From Paraburkholderia solitsugae (GTDB lineage Bacteria; Pseudomonadota; Gammaproteobacteria; Burkholderiales; Burkholderiaceae), in contig NZ_WOEY01000060.1 in the NCBI RefSeq assembly GCF_013177695.1, positions 1 through 39,864 on the forward strand: DNA of 39,864 bases, read 5' to 3'. Below are positions 7,553 to 15,637 of this stretch, piece by piece. The notes beneath the pieces are model-generated. The model did not search any database and was not told the DNA's origin. It worked only from the letters and a program-made list of their open reading frames with translations. Numbering within the stretch: the stretch's first letter is position 1; the number at the start of each line of letters is the position of its first letter. Position numbers and translations under genes: made by a program.

Positions 7553-7558
7553 AGTATA
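7553..7558 (-). promoter_or_regulatory. -10 element (TATACT) for the small frame, DJ-1/PfpI and possibly nemA
   Basis: TATACT on the minus strand, 20 bp upstream of the small-frame ATG, is a five-of-six match to TATAAT. No good -35 hexamer is visible 16-18 bp upstream, so activation by a regulator or another sigma factor is possible. Confidence 0.4.
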
Positions 7559-7623
7559 GGTGGCCATCCGGAACGCCGAAGCGGTTTATCCGAAGGTGGC
7601 GCCCCCCGCATCCAACCGTCAAG

Positions 7624-8259
7624 CTAGACAACATAAATCTCAGGGTTGTCCACCAATGGCAAAAACTGCCCTGTGCGGCCATCGAGTGCGAGCATCGCGC
7701 CACTTTCGATATTGAAAATCCAGCCATGCAGTCGCAGCGTTTTGCTCGCGAGGCCCACAGCCACTGACGGATGAGTGCGAATGTTCGCAAGTTGAGCCAT
7801 CACGTTATCTTTGACCAAGGCGTCGAGGCGCTCTGCATCTGAGGCGTAAGTTCGCGACGCGTTGATCGCTTTCGCCGCGTCAGCGTGACGGAGCCAACTC
7901 GCCACGGCCGGCAGATGGTCGAGGTTCTTGCACGTGCAGATCGCCGTCATCGCCCCGCAATTGGAGTGACCGCAAATCACGATATCCCGCACGCCCAGCA
8001 CAGCCACCGCGTATTCGACGGTGGCCGATACCCCACCCGGCTCCGGGCCATAAGACGGCACGATGTTGCCCGCATTGCGGATCACGAACAGCGCGCCGGG
8101 CTCCACCTGTGTCAGCAATTCGGGAACGACACGGCTATCCGAGCAGGTCACGAACAGCGTGCTCGGACTTTGCGAAATCGACAAGCGTTTGAACAATGCG
8201 CTCTGCTGCGGGAAGACTTCGCGTTGAAAGCGGATGAGTCCTTCTATGATTTCCTGCAC
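7624..8259 (-). CDS. Beta-class carbonic anhydrase
   Basis: A 211-residue cytosolic zinc enzyme interconverting CO2 and bicarbonate. All beta-class zinc and catalytic residues are visible: Cys39, Asp41 and Arg43 in CSDSRV, and His98 and Cys101 in GHSNCGAM. The NAGN segment at about residues 62-65 is also conserved. Length and motif spacing match the bacterial CynT/Can group. The start is a GTG at 8259 with GGAG about seven bases upstream. The gene is isolated, with no cyanase or permease beside it, so a general bicarbonate-supply role is the simplest reading. Confidence 0.95.
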   Translation of the reverse strand: MQEIIEGLIRFQREVFPQQSALFKRLSISQSPSTLFVTCSDSRVVPELLTQVEPGALFVIRNAGNIVPSYGPEPGGVSATVEYAVAVLGVRDIVICGHSNCGAMTAICTCKNLDHLPAVASWLRHADAAKAINASRTYASDAERLDALVKDNVMAQLANIRTHPSVAVGLASKTLRLHGWIFNIESGAMLALDGRTGQFLPLVDNPEIYVV

Positions 8260-8438
8260 GACGTTCTCCGGATAGTCAAAGCCTCAGCCTGCCGAGCCCG
8301 CGGCAAAGGTCCAAGGCGTGTCTGCGATCGGTTGGCGCGACTATACCGCAGCCGCGGTCACTTCGAGGTCGTCCGGAATAGCGTGTGCCGCGGATCAGGT
8401 TGCGTGCGAACAGCAAGCCGGCCAGCCGGTGAGGCGCG

Positions 8439-8942
8439 CTATTTCATTCGCTGCCACACGACCTTCGACGATCCATAGCCGAAGGCTCCCGGCGTGATGT
8501 ACGTCAGCCGGTCACCGTCGAGCGTAAATGGGCGGCGCTGAACATCCGCGTCCCAGTTCGGAAAAGTGCTTTTTTGAATGTGAAAAACGATAATGTGCGC
8601 CGCCGGATCCACGCTATACGTGCCGAAATGCGCGACGTTGCCGCGGATGATCTTCGCGTTTTCCTCCGGCGTGCTTTGCTGCCTGTCCCCCGAAGTGAAT
8701 TTCGGCAAGTCGGAACTCACCACCATCAGCACGTAGCGGCCATCACTGCCGAAGATGAGTTGCCCTTGCGGATGCGGACCAAGCAAATCGACTTCACTGC
8801 CACTCTTCGCCACCGTCAACGAGACGAGCGACCACGATCCCACCAGTCTGTCTGCTGCCTGGGCAAAAGCGCTTCGTATCGGCGCACACAACACTGCGAA
8901 TGCCATCGTGATGACGGCGAGGATCTGGTGCGTTGGTTTCAT
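8439..8942 (-). CDS. Exported lipocalin-like domain protein
   Basis: A 167-residue protein with an N-terminal signal peptide (hydrophobic stretch about 6-24, likely cleavage after AFA near residue 28) followed by a lipocalin-like domain. Family features are LVGSWSLVSL at the start of the mature part, the central PHPQGQLIFGSDGRYVLMV, the AHFGTYSVD strand and the terminal RLTYITPG...VVWQR. The function of this family (Pfam Lipocalin_5-like) is not established; members are thought to bind small hydrophobic ligands. The ATG at 8942 is preferred over a GTG four codons upstream because GGAGA stands at the right distance. Confidence 0.8.
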   Translation of the reverse strand: MKPTHQILAVITMAFAVLCAPIRSAFAQAADRLVGSWSLVSLTVAKSGSEVDLLGPHPQGQLIFGSDGRYVLMVVSSDLPKFTSGDRQQSTPEENAKIIRGNVAHFGTYSVDPAAHIIVFHIQKSTFPNWDADVQRRPFTLDGDRLTYITPGAFGYGSSKVVWQRMK

Positions 8943-9116
8943 GACGTTCTCCACGCGCGAGGACGTGAAGTCAGACGAATCCGTCGCGCTTCGCAGTGCG
9001 GATTGGGCTTGGGTGTGTTGAAGCGTAGGCGGTTTGCTGGGGAAAAGCTATCGGAGCAGGCCCGGCGTAGAGACGCCGGACCACCCTCCTATGTCAGGAT
9101 GTGGGACGCTCGGGCC

Positions 9117-9377
9117 TCAGTTGAAATCCCCGGTTTCGAGCTCCACGGATTGTCCCCCGTTTTTCTCGAGAACCCGCCGCGTAGCGTTCTCTATTCGCGC
9201 GCGATTTGCCTCGAAGGTACCGACCAGATCGTGAGCCGATGGTCCCTCGTTGCCAAAATGGTCGTTCAGCGCGTCCAGCGACACGCTGCACCAGACGTCA
9301 GCCCCATCGACATTGGCTTCGAAGGCGACGCGCGCCGCTGCCACTACTTCACGGCGTCCGGTGAATTCGATCCTCAT
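9117..9377 (-). CDS. DUF1488-family small protein
   Basis: An 86-residue protein of unknown function matching the DUF1488 pattern: an N-terminal beta strand region (MRIEFTGRREVVAAARVAFE), a central VWCSVSLDALNDHFG, and a C-terminal helix carrying FEANRARIENATRRVLEKNG. Such proteins are small, single-domain and common in Burkholderia and Pseudomonas. The ATG at 9377 has a GGAGGG ribosome site; a longer upstream frame extension to 9494 lacks one and is rejected. No operon partner. Confidence 0.8.
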   Translation of the reverse strand: MRIEFTGRREVVAAARVAFEANVDGADVWCSVSLDALNDHFGNEGPSAHDLVGTFEANRARIENATRRVLEKNGGQSVELETGDFN

Positions 9378-9510
9378 AATGACCCTCCATTTGGCGAAAG
9401 TACCGCTGAACGCGCAAAGGTTGTGCCAAGCCGCCGCGTTAAAGCCGCATGAGCTTCGCGATAGCGGCTCGTGTTCAGCAGACATTCTCCGCAAGGTGCA
9501 TACTCGACAT

Positions 9511-9530
9511 CGGCCGCCTTCGGGCGGCCG
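9511..9530. other. Strong hairpin with a TTCG tetraloop upstream of the MFS gene
   Basis: CGGCCGCC-TTCG-GGCGGCCG forms an 8-bp all-GC stem with the very stable UUCG loop when transcribed rightward. There is no T-run, so it is not a classical terminator. It lies in the 226-bp region between the divergent DUF1488 and MFS genes and could be an mRNA stability or regulatory element. Confidence 0.5.
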
Positions 9531-9603
9531 CGCTTATGCGTCGCGGCGTGCATGTCGCCTGTCACGCCGTCAGACGCTTCCAACACCCTAATACTACCTC
9601 CCC

Positions 9604-11097
9604 ATGTCCCGCAGCCCGCAATCGTCGCGTCCTTTAGTCATTGCCGCCGTCATGGCTTCGATGGCGATGGTCGCCATCGAAGCCACTATCGTTTCCACCG
9701 CCATGCCGCAGATCGTCGCGCAACTCGGTGATCTGCATCTGTATAGCTGGGTTTTCTCGTCGTTCCTGCTGACGCAAACCGCGATGACCGTGGTCTTCGG
9801 CAAGCTCGCCGACCTCTATGGGCGCAAGCCGGTCATGCTCGCCGGCATCGCGATCTTTCTGCTCGGTTCGGTGCTGGCCGGCTTCGCCTGGTCGATGCCC
9901 GCCATGATCGTGTTCCGCCTGATTCAGGGCATTGGCGCGGGCGCGATCCAGCCGGTCACGCTGACCATCGTCGCCGACCTCTATCCGGCGCGCGAACGCG
10001 GCAAGGTGCAAGGTTATCTTGCCAGCGTGTGGGCCATTTCAGCGGTGGTCGGGCCAATGGTGGGCGGCTTCATCATTCACAACCTGTCGTGGGCGTGGAT
10101 CTTCTGGATGAACGTGCCGATCGGCCTTGCCTCGGCAGCCGGCTTCATCGCGTTCCTGCGCGAATCGGGGCGGCATGCGCGTCCGTCGATCGATTTCGCG
10201 GGCGCGGCGCTGTTCATGGCGGCCATTGCGGCACTGATGATGGCGCTGACTTACGCAGGCGACGACGACATCGCCAAGGCCATGCTCGCGGGTGGCGCGT
10301 TCGTGCTGTGCCTGCTGCTGTTCGTGTTTCAGGAGCGCCGCGCGGCTGAGCCGATGATCTCGTTCGCGCTCTGGAGCCACCGGCCCATTGCCGCGTGCAA
10401 TGCCGCAACCGTGCTGTCCGGCATGATCCTGATGGGCGCCACCACCTTCCTGCCGATGTATGTTCAGGGCGTGCTGCATCGCTCGCCCGTGGTCGCGGGT
10501 CTTGCGCTCACGATGATGATGGTGGGCTGGCCGGCGGGCGCGACGTTCGCGGCGAAATCATTTCACCGCCTCGGCTTGCGGCGCATTCTGATCGGCGGCA
10601 GCGCGTTCATACCGATTGGTGCGGTGCTGTTGCTGTTCCTGCAGCCTGGCGGTTCGCCGCTCGTCGCGGCGTTCGGCTCGCTCATCATGGGCTTCGGCAT
10701 GGGCACGTCGAGCGTCAGTTCGCTGGTGCTGATCCAGGAGATCGTCAAGATGGACGAGCGCGGCAGCGCCACCGCATCGAATCTTTTTTCGCGCAATCTC
10801 GGCAGCACGCTGGGCGCAACGCTGTTCGGCGCGGTGCTCAATTTCGGGCTCAGTCACTCGAAGGAGGTCGCCGTGGTCACCTCGGATCAGTTGAAAGCGC
10901 TGTTGCAAAATCAGGTAACGAGTCTCGCCGACAGCGACATGATCCGCATGGTGCTGCATCAGTCGCTGCACCTGACCTTCATCTCGATCTTTGTGATTGC
11001 GATTTTTGTGGTCGTGCTGCTGGGCTTCGTGCCGGCGATCAACATCGGATCGGCGAAGCAGGTCCCGCTTGAAGCGTTGTCGCCGCTCGAGGACTGA
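9604..11097 (+). CDS. DHA2-type MFS transporter (14 TM, multidrug exporter-like)
   Basis: A 497-residue inner-membrane protein with about 14 transmembrane helices. MFS motif A is visible as GKLADLYGRKPVML (after TM2). The DHA2 N-terminal pattern is IEATIVSTAMPQIV, and motif C-like VWAISAVVGPMVGGFI lies in TM5. Such proteins export drugs and other toxic compounds with proton antiport; the substrate is unknown. The start ATG has no Shine-Dalgarno, and a TAATAC box lies about nine bases upstream, so translation may be leaderless or the promoter may lie elsewhere. It ends 6 bp from the convergent hydrolase gene. Confidence 0.9.
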   Translation: MSRSPQSSRPLVIAAVMASMAMVAIEATIVSTAMPQIVAQLGDLHLYSWVFSSFLLTQTAMTVVFGKLADLYGRKPVMLAGIAIFLLGSVLAGFAWSMPAMIVFRLIQGIGAGAIQPVTLTIVADLYPARERGKVQGYLASVWAISAVVGPMVGGFIIHNLSWAWIFWMNVPIGLASAAGFIAFLRESGRHARPSIDFAGAALFMAAIAALMMALTYAGDDDIAKAMLAGGAFVLCLLLFVFQERRAAEPMISFALWSHRPIAACNAATVLSGMILMGATTFLPMYVQGVLHRSPVVAGLALTMMMVGWPAGATFAAKSFHRLGLRRILIGGSAFIPIGAVLLLFLQPGGSPLVAAFGSLIMGFGMGTSSVSSLVLIQEIVKMDERGSATASNLFSRNLGSTLGATLFGAVLNFGLSHSKEVAVVTSDQLKALLQNQVTSLADSDMIRMVLHQSLHLTFISIFVIAIFVVVLLGFVPAINIGSAKQVPLEALSPLED

Positions 11098-11103
11098 ACG
11101 CCG

Positions 11104-12228
11104 CTACGCGCCACTCGCGGGCAATGCGGTGGCGAAGAAATCGATCGCGCGTTGAGCCGTTTGCGCATGCACCGCATCGCGATCGACACCCGGATTGTCC
11201 TTGCAGATGGTCGCAAGGTGTTCGACCACGTCGGGTAAGCAGGTGTCGAGAAAGGTGTAGTGCGATGCGCCCGGCACCATCGTGACGTTTGCCTTCGGCA
11301 TGAAACCCGAGATGCGGTGGATATTGGTGTCCACAGGCGCAGTCACGTCGGCCTCGCCCGCCAGCAGCGACACGGAAATGGTGACGTCGGCGAATGATGT
11401 GCTATCGAACGCCTCACCTAGCGCCGGCGCGATCGCGAAGACCGCCTTGACGCGCGGATCCCGGTACGACTCACCGGCGCGTGCCTGTGACGCCTTCGTC
11501 TGCGGCGACAGTGCGGCGAGCATCAAGGGGGGCGCGTCAGGGTCCTCATGGATTCTGGCGGCCTCCGGCGGATGACAGATGGCATCAGCCTGCGGCCCCG
11601 CGCAGAAACGCTCGAAGGCCGGCAGATTGGTTCGCGCGCCGGCCAGCTCAAGAACCGTATACCCGCCGAGCGAGAAACCCACGGCGCCGATCCGGTCCCG
11701 GTCGACGTGCGGACCCAGCATCGGATCGGCGAGGACGCCGTCCAGCACTTCGCTCGCGTCCGTGGCGCGTTCCCACCAGAGCATGAAGCCATCGCGGGTC
11801 ATCGGCTCCAACGCGTTGTTACCCGGATGATTGGTGCCCGCCACGATATAGCCCTGGGCAGCCAACGCCGAAGCCAGCCAGTCGAGGCTGTCCGCGCTGC
11901 CGCCGGTGCCGTGCGACAGCACGAGCAGTGGATATTTCTCACGCGCGCTCGACAAAGGCGCATCCACGGCAGCCGGATGTCCGTGAAAAAGTGGATGACC
12001 CGGCGCACCAAGGTCGTGTGCGAGCTCCGGGCGTGCCGGATCGGCCGGATACCAGATGGTCGTCACCAGCGCCTGGGTCCGAGCCCCGCGCCAATCACGG
12101 GCCACGGCGGGATGAAAGACACGCGCCCCCTCGCCCACATGCCAGGAAGGCTGATCTGCCGGCGCGGCGGCGCCCGCCCACGACAACGCCACCGAACACG
12201 CGAGGGCGGCACAGCATAGACGAAACAT
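11104..12228 (-). CDS. Exported alpha/beta hydrolase (dienelactone hydrolase / PAF-acetylhydrolase-like)
   Basis: A 374-residue protein with a signal peptide (MFRLCCAALACSVALSWAGA, cleavage near residue 24). The hydrolase domain has the oxyanion segment LLVLSHGTGG, the nucleophile elbow GFSLGG, the acid-bearing strand LLAGEADVTAPVD and the catalytic-His region GASHYTFLDTC. Likely a periplasmic esterase or lipase-type enzyme; the substrate is not predictable. The chosen ATG at 12228 has AGGA upstream and begins the signal peptide; a 30-residue upstream frame extension is not supported. The gene is monocistronic and converges on the MFS exporter gene. Confidence 0.8.
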   Translation of the reverse strand: MFRLCCAALACSVALSWAGAAAPADQPSWHVGEGARVFHPAVARDWRGARTQALVTTIWYPADPARPELAHDLGAPGHPLFHGHPAAVDAPLSSAREKYPLLVLSHGTGGSADSLDWLASALAAQGYIVAGTNHPGNNALEPMTRDGFMLWWERATDASEVLDGVLADPMLGPHVDRDRIGAVGFSLGGYTVLELAGARTNLPAFERFCAGPQADAICHPPEAARIHEDPDAPPLMLAALSPQTKASQARAGESYRDPRVKAVFAIAPALGEAFDSTSFADVTISVSLLAGEADVTAPVDTNIHRISGFMPKANVTMVPGASHYTFLDTCLPDVVEHLATICKDNPGVDRDAVHAQTAQRAIDFFATALPASGA

Positions 12229-12358
12229 GGCTAGTCCTAGCGAATGGGGATCATCAGATCCGTGACGCACGCATGCTGCAAACCGGTTAGCGGCAGGTTC
12301 CGGTACACCTCGACGCACGCGCTACGTTCAATACTACAATCAGAACGACGCGCATCCA

Positions 12359-12385
12359 GACGCGCAACATCACCTGCTGCGCGTC
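12359..12385 (-). terminator. Hairpin at the end of the LysR gene
   Basis: GACGCGCA (12359-12366) and TGCGCGTC (12378-12385) are perfect 8-bp inverted arms with an 11-bp loop, overlapping the LysR stop codon. No T-run follows on the minus strand, so it may act as an mRNA 3' end or weak terminator only. Confidence 0.35.
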
Positions 12386-13271
12386 AACCACCGTCCCGGC
12401 AGAGCCTCACCATCCACTCGTAAACCGCATCCACCGCCGCCGAGCGCGCCGGTTGAGCGGAGCGCATCAACCATAGCGGCGCCAGCGCGAACCCCGGCAC
12501 TTGCGGCAAAACCTCAACGCGCCCGCTCGTCAAGGCGTCGGCGGCGGTGAGCCGGGACACCATCGCGATGCCGGCTTCCTGCTCGGCGGCCGCCACGAGG
12601 ATGCGGGGATCGTCGATCGTCATCGCACGCCGCGTACGCAAACCGCCGCGTCTTAACTCAGGCAACCACGGCGCCCACTCCGGACGCGGCTCGTGCACCA
12701 GCAACGACGCTTGCGTCAAGACTTCGGGAAAGGGTGCCGAACGCAGACGGCGCGCGGTCATGGGCCCGCAGATAGCGACCGCCTCCTCATTGAGCAAAGG
12801 CTCGCAGATCACTTCCGGCGTGCGGATCTCCTTCGCGGAAACGATCAGATCGACATCCACACGATCGATCTCGTTCACCTCTTCCCCGGTGATGAGCCAG
12901 ATCTCGATATTCGGCAACGCCGCCGAAAACGCCGGCATGCGCGGCATGATCCAGCCCGTCGCAAACTGAGGCGCGCAATAGAGGATCACCGAATCGGGAT
13001 TGCCGTACGGCTCGATGCGATCGCGCCCGTCCGCCAGGGTGGTCATCGCCGACGTCACGGTCTGCGCAAACAGCACACCGGCGGCCGTCAACGCGACGCC
13101 CCGCCCGATTCGCCGGAACAGCGGCACCCCGGCCCACTCCTCGAGTTGCTGGATCTGATGACTGATCGCCGATTGCGTCAGCGCGAGTTCTTGCGCCGCG
13201 CGCGTGAAACTGCCGAGGCGCGCAGCGGCGTCGAAAGCGAGCAAGGCCTGCAGAGGGGGAAGTCTACGCAT
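12384..13271 (-). CDS. LysR-family regulator, GcvA-like, divergent from the ureohydrolase gene
   Basis: A 295-residue LTTR. The N-terminal winged HTH covers residues about 6-65 (PLQALLAFDAAARLGSFTRAA, TQSAISHQIQQLEEWAG, LFRRIGRGVALTAAG), followed by a periplasmic-binding-like effector domain (about 90-295). The N-terminus resembles GcvA/AmpR-type regulators. It diverges from the ureohydrolase and substrate-binding protein genes across 184 bp, the usual layout for an LTTR controlling its neighbours. In Pseudomonas the guanidinobutyrase gene gbuA has such a partner (gbuR), so the effector may be a guanidino acid or a polyamine (inference). There is no clear Shine-Dalgarno. Confidence 0.88.
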   Translation of the reverse strand: MRRLPPLQALLAFDAAARLGSFTRAAQELALTQSAISHQIQQLEEWAGVPLFRRIGRGVALTAAGVLFAQTVTSAMTTLADGRDRIEPYGNPDSVILYCAPQFATGWIMPRMPAFSAALPNIEIWLITGEEVNEIDRVDVDLIVSAKEIRTPEVICEPLLNEEAVAICGPMTARRLRSAPFPEVLTQASLLVHEPRPEWAPWLPELRRGGLRTRRAMTIDDPRILVAAAEQEAGIAMVSRLTAADALTSGRVEVLPQVPGFALAPLWLMRSAQPARSAAVDAVYEWMVRLCRDGG

Positions 13272-13293
13272 CGGGTCGTCAAGGTCGAGTGAG

Positions 13294-13321
13294 ATATTAG
13301 AAATATCGATACTTCCAGCAA
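13294..13321 (-). promoter_or_regulatory. Promoter of the LysR gene, with an overlapping palindrome (likely autoregulatory site)
   Basis: On the minus strand TTGCTG (13316-13321) and TAATAT (13294-13299) are separated by 16 bp. The palindrome ATATT-AGA-AATAT (13294-13306) covers the -10 element. LTTRs commonly bind AT-rich T-N11-A dyads and repress their own gene, so this is a good candidate operator. The octamer AGAAATAT at 13299 recurs at 13407-13414 nearer the ureohydrolase gene. Confidence 0.5.
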
Positions 13322-13455
13322 GATTCTTCGCTTTTCGCGGGAATATTGCCTCGCAATCATAGCGTCAGTTGCTCTCCCCACGCCGCATGCTGTTTCGTCA
13401 GACATGAGAAATATTTGTAAGACGGCGCTCATTGGAATTGACCGGATCGACGTGT

Positions 13456-14442
13456 ATGACCCTGAACCTGAACGCTTTACAACCTGCCGCAACGCGCCCT
13501 GCAACCGGCACTGAGGCGGCCGGCCAAGCCGCTGCCCCCACCTACGCCGGCGTGCTGTCCTTCATGCGCCGGCCCTACACGCGCGATCTCACCGGCGTCG
13601 ACGTCGCCGTGTCGGGCATTCCGCTCGACCTCGCGACCACCTTCCGCCCCGGCACGCGTTTCGGCCCAGCGGGCATGCGCGCCGCCTCGGTACAACTGGC
13701 CGAGCTGGGCGCGTTTCCGTGGGGCATCGATCCGTTCGATCATCTGAACGTGGTCGACTACGGCGACTGCTGGTTCGACGCCCACAACCCGCTCGGCATT
13801 CGCGACGCGATCATCGCCCACGCCCGCGAGATTCTCGCAACGGGCACCCGCATGCTGACACTCGGCGGCGATCACTACATCACCTACCCGCTGCTGGTCG
13901 CGCACGCTGAAAAATACGGCAAGCCACTCAGCCTGATTCATTTCGATGCGCATTGCGACACGTGGCCCGACGACAACCCCGATTCGCTGAACCACGGCAC
14001 GATGTTCTACAAGGCGATCCGTGAAGGGCTGATCGATCCCGCGCGCTCGGTGCAGATCGGCATTCGCACCTGGAACGACGACTTCATGGGCGTGCGCATT
14101 CTCGACGCGCCGTCGGTCCATCGCAACGGCACGCAGGCGACGATCGATGAAGTGCTGAAGATTGTCGGCAACGCACCGACCTACCTCACCTTCGACATCG
14201 ACTGCCTCGATCCAGCCTTTGCACCCGGCACGGGCACGCCGGTGGCGGGCGGTTTGAGCTCGGCGCAGGCACTGGAAATCGTTCGCGCGCTAGGCGCCGT
14301 GAATCTGGTCGGCGCGGACGTGGTGGAGGTGTCGCCACCGTATGACCACAGCGACGTGACCGCGCTCGCCGCAGCCCATCTTGCCGCCGACATGCTGTGC
14401 CTGATGCGCAATCAGAAGCTGCAACGTCATCAGCGCATGTAA
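13456..14442 (+). CDS. speB: Ureohydrolase: agmatinase or guanidinobutyrase
   Basis: A 328-residue manganese enzyme that hydrolyses a guanidino compound to an amine plus urea. All binuclear metal ligands are visible: His140 in GGDHY; Asp164, His166 and Asp168 in HFDAHCD; and Asp247 and Asp249 in FDIDCLDPAFAPGTGTP. The family is agmatinase (agmatine to putrescine), but 4-guanidinobutyrase (GbuA) and guanidinopropionase share these motifs. The divergent LysR gene resembles the gbuR-gbuA arrangement, so the symbol speB names the family rather than the substrate. The ATG at 13456 has a weak ribosome site. A polyamine-type binding protein gene follows after 42 bp, suggesting uptake and breakdown together. 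Confidence 0.85.
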   Translation: MTLNLNALQPAATRPATGTEAAGQAAAPTYAGVLSFMRRPYTRDLTGVDVAVSGIPLDLATTFRPGTRFGPAGMRAASVQLAELGAFPWGIDPFDHLNVVDYGDCWFDAHNPLGIRDAIIAHAREILATGTRMLTLGGDHYITYPLLVAHAEKYGKPLSLIHFDAHCDTWPDDNPDSLNHGTMFYKAIREGLIDPARSVQIGIRTWNDDFMGVRILDAPSVHRNGTQATIDEVLKIVGNAPTYLTFDIDCLDPAFAPGTGTPVAGGLSSAQALEIVRALGAVNLVGADVVEVSPPYDHSDVTALAAAHLAADMLCLMRNQKLQRHQRM

Positions 14443-14484
14443 GCGCCGCCAACCGCCCTGTTGAAACCACTCTGGAAGACCATC

Positions 14485-15600
14485 ATGCCCCACCCCATCA
14501 TGAAGTCGAGGCCGGCCGTGTCGATGCTGGCAGCGCTGCTGTTAAGCGCGTTCGGCGCACCCTCGCACGCCGATGAAAAGCTGCTGAACCTGTACAACTG
14601 GGCCGATTACATCGCGAAAGATACGGTGCCGAACTTCGAAAAAGAGTCGGGCATTCATGTGCGCTACGACGTCTACGACGGCGACGAAACCTTGCAGGCC
14701 AAATTGCTGACGGGCTCGACCGGTTATGACGTCGTGGTGCCGACCTCGAACTTTATGGCCCAGCAGATCCAGGCCGGCATCTACCAGAAGCTCGACAAAT
14801 CGAAACTGCCGAACCTGGTGAACCTCGACCCCAGTCTGCTGAAGCTGGTCGCCGATGCGGACCCAGGCAATCAGTACGCGGTGCCGTGGGCGTGGGGCAC
14901 CACGGGGCTCGGCTACAACGTCACGCGGGTCAAGAAGATTCTCGGCAACGATGCGCCACTCGATAGCTGGGACATCCTCTTCAAGCCCGAGTATCTGAGC
15001 AAGCTGAAGACTTGCGGCGTGTCCATACTCGATGCGCCGACCGATGTGTTCGCGGTCACGCTGCACTATCTCGGCCGCGATCCGAACAGTACAAATCCGG
15101 CCGACTACCAGGCCGCATACGACGCACTAAAGAAGATTCGCCCGTACATCACGCAGTTCAACGCGACGAGTTATATCAACGATCTCGCAGGCGACGACAT
15201 CTGTTTCGCGCTGAGTTGGTCGGGTGACGTGTCGATGGCGAGCCATCGTGCTCGCGATGCCAACAAGAGTTACGAGGTTAAATACTTCATTCCCCAAGGC
15301 GGTGCGCCGGTCTGGTTCGACATGATGGCGATCCCGAAAGATGCGCCGCATCCGGAAGCGGCGCTCGACTGGATCAACTACATCGAGCGGCCCGAGGTTC
15401 ATGCCGGGATCACCAATGAAGTGTTCTATCCGAATGCGGACGCCGCCGCGCGCAAATTCGTGCGACCGGAAATCCTCAACGATCCGACCATCTATCCGCC
15501 TGAGTCCGTGCTGAAAACGCTGTTTCTGCTCAAGCCCTTGCCCGCCCCGATCAAACGCCTGGAAGGCAGGCTGTGGGCGCAGTTGAAGACCGGGGGATAA
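14485..15600 (+). CDS. Polyamine-type ABC transporter substrate-binding protein (PotF-like)
   Basis: A 371-residue periplasmic solute-binding protein. A signal peptide spans residues 1-29 (cleavage after SHA). The mature protein opens with the PotD/PotF signature KLLNLYNWADYI, followed by YDVVVPTSNFMAQQIQAGIYQKLD and PWAWGTTGLGYN. The late ALSWSGDVSMA and GGAPVWFDMMAIPKDA also fit putrescine/spermidine-binding proteins. The ATG at 14485 has GGAAGA upstream. The permease and ATPase genes are missing from the window, so it must work with components encoded elsewhere or serve as a sensor. Co-transcription with the ureohydrolase suggests a ligand such as agmatine, putrescine or a guanidino acid. 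Confidence 0.88.
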   Translation: MPHPIMKSRPAVSMLAALLLSAFGAPSHADEKLLNLYNWADYIAKDTVPNFEKESGIHVRYDVYDGDETLQAKLLTGSTGYDVVVPTSNFMAQQIQAGIYQKLDKSKLPNLVNLDPSLLKLVADADPGNQYAVPWAWGTTGLGYNVTRVKKILGNDAPLDSWDILFKPEYLSKLKTCGVSILDAPTDVFAVTLHYLGRDPNSTNPADYQAAYDALKKIRPYITQFNATSYINDLAGDDICFALSWSGDVSMASHRARDANKSYEVKYFIPQGGAPVWFDMMAIPKDAPHPEAALDWINYIERPEVHAGITNEVFYPNADAAARKFVRPEILNDPTIYPPESVLKTLFLLKPLPAPIKRLEGRLWAQLKTGG

Positions 15601-15612
15601 CGAACGAGAGTC

Positions 15613-15637
15613 GGCGGCGTGCGGATCAGCCGCCTTT
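15613..15637 (+). terminator. Hairpin plus TTT after the binding-protein gene
   Basis: GGCGGC (15613-15618) and GCCGCC (15629-15634) can pair around a 10-nt loop and are followed by TTT. The 3' arm overlaps the last codons of the convergent cobM. A weak rho-independent terminator is plausible. Confidence 0.35.

Noticed and set aside
9374..9586. A 70-codon leftward frame with a GRPK segment and CGEC
   Set aside because: It overlaps the start of the well-supported DUF1488 gene out of frame, has no good ribosome site, and runs through the UUCG hairpin.
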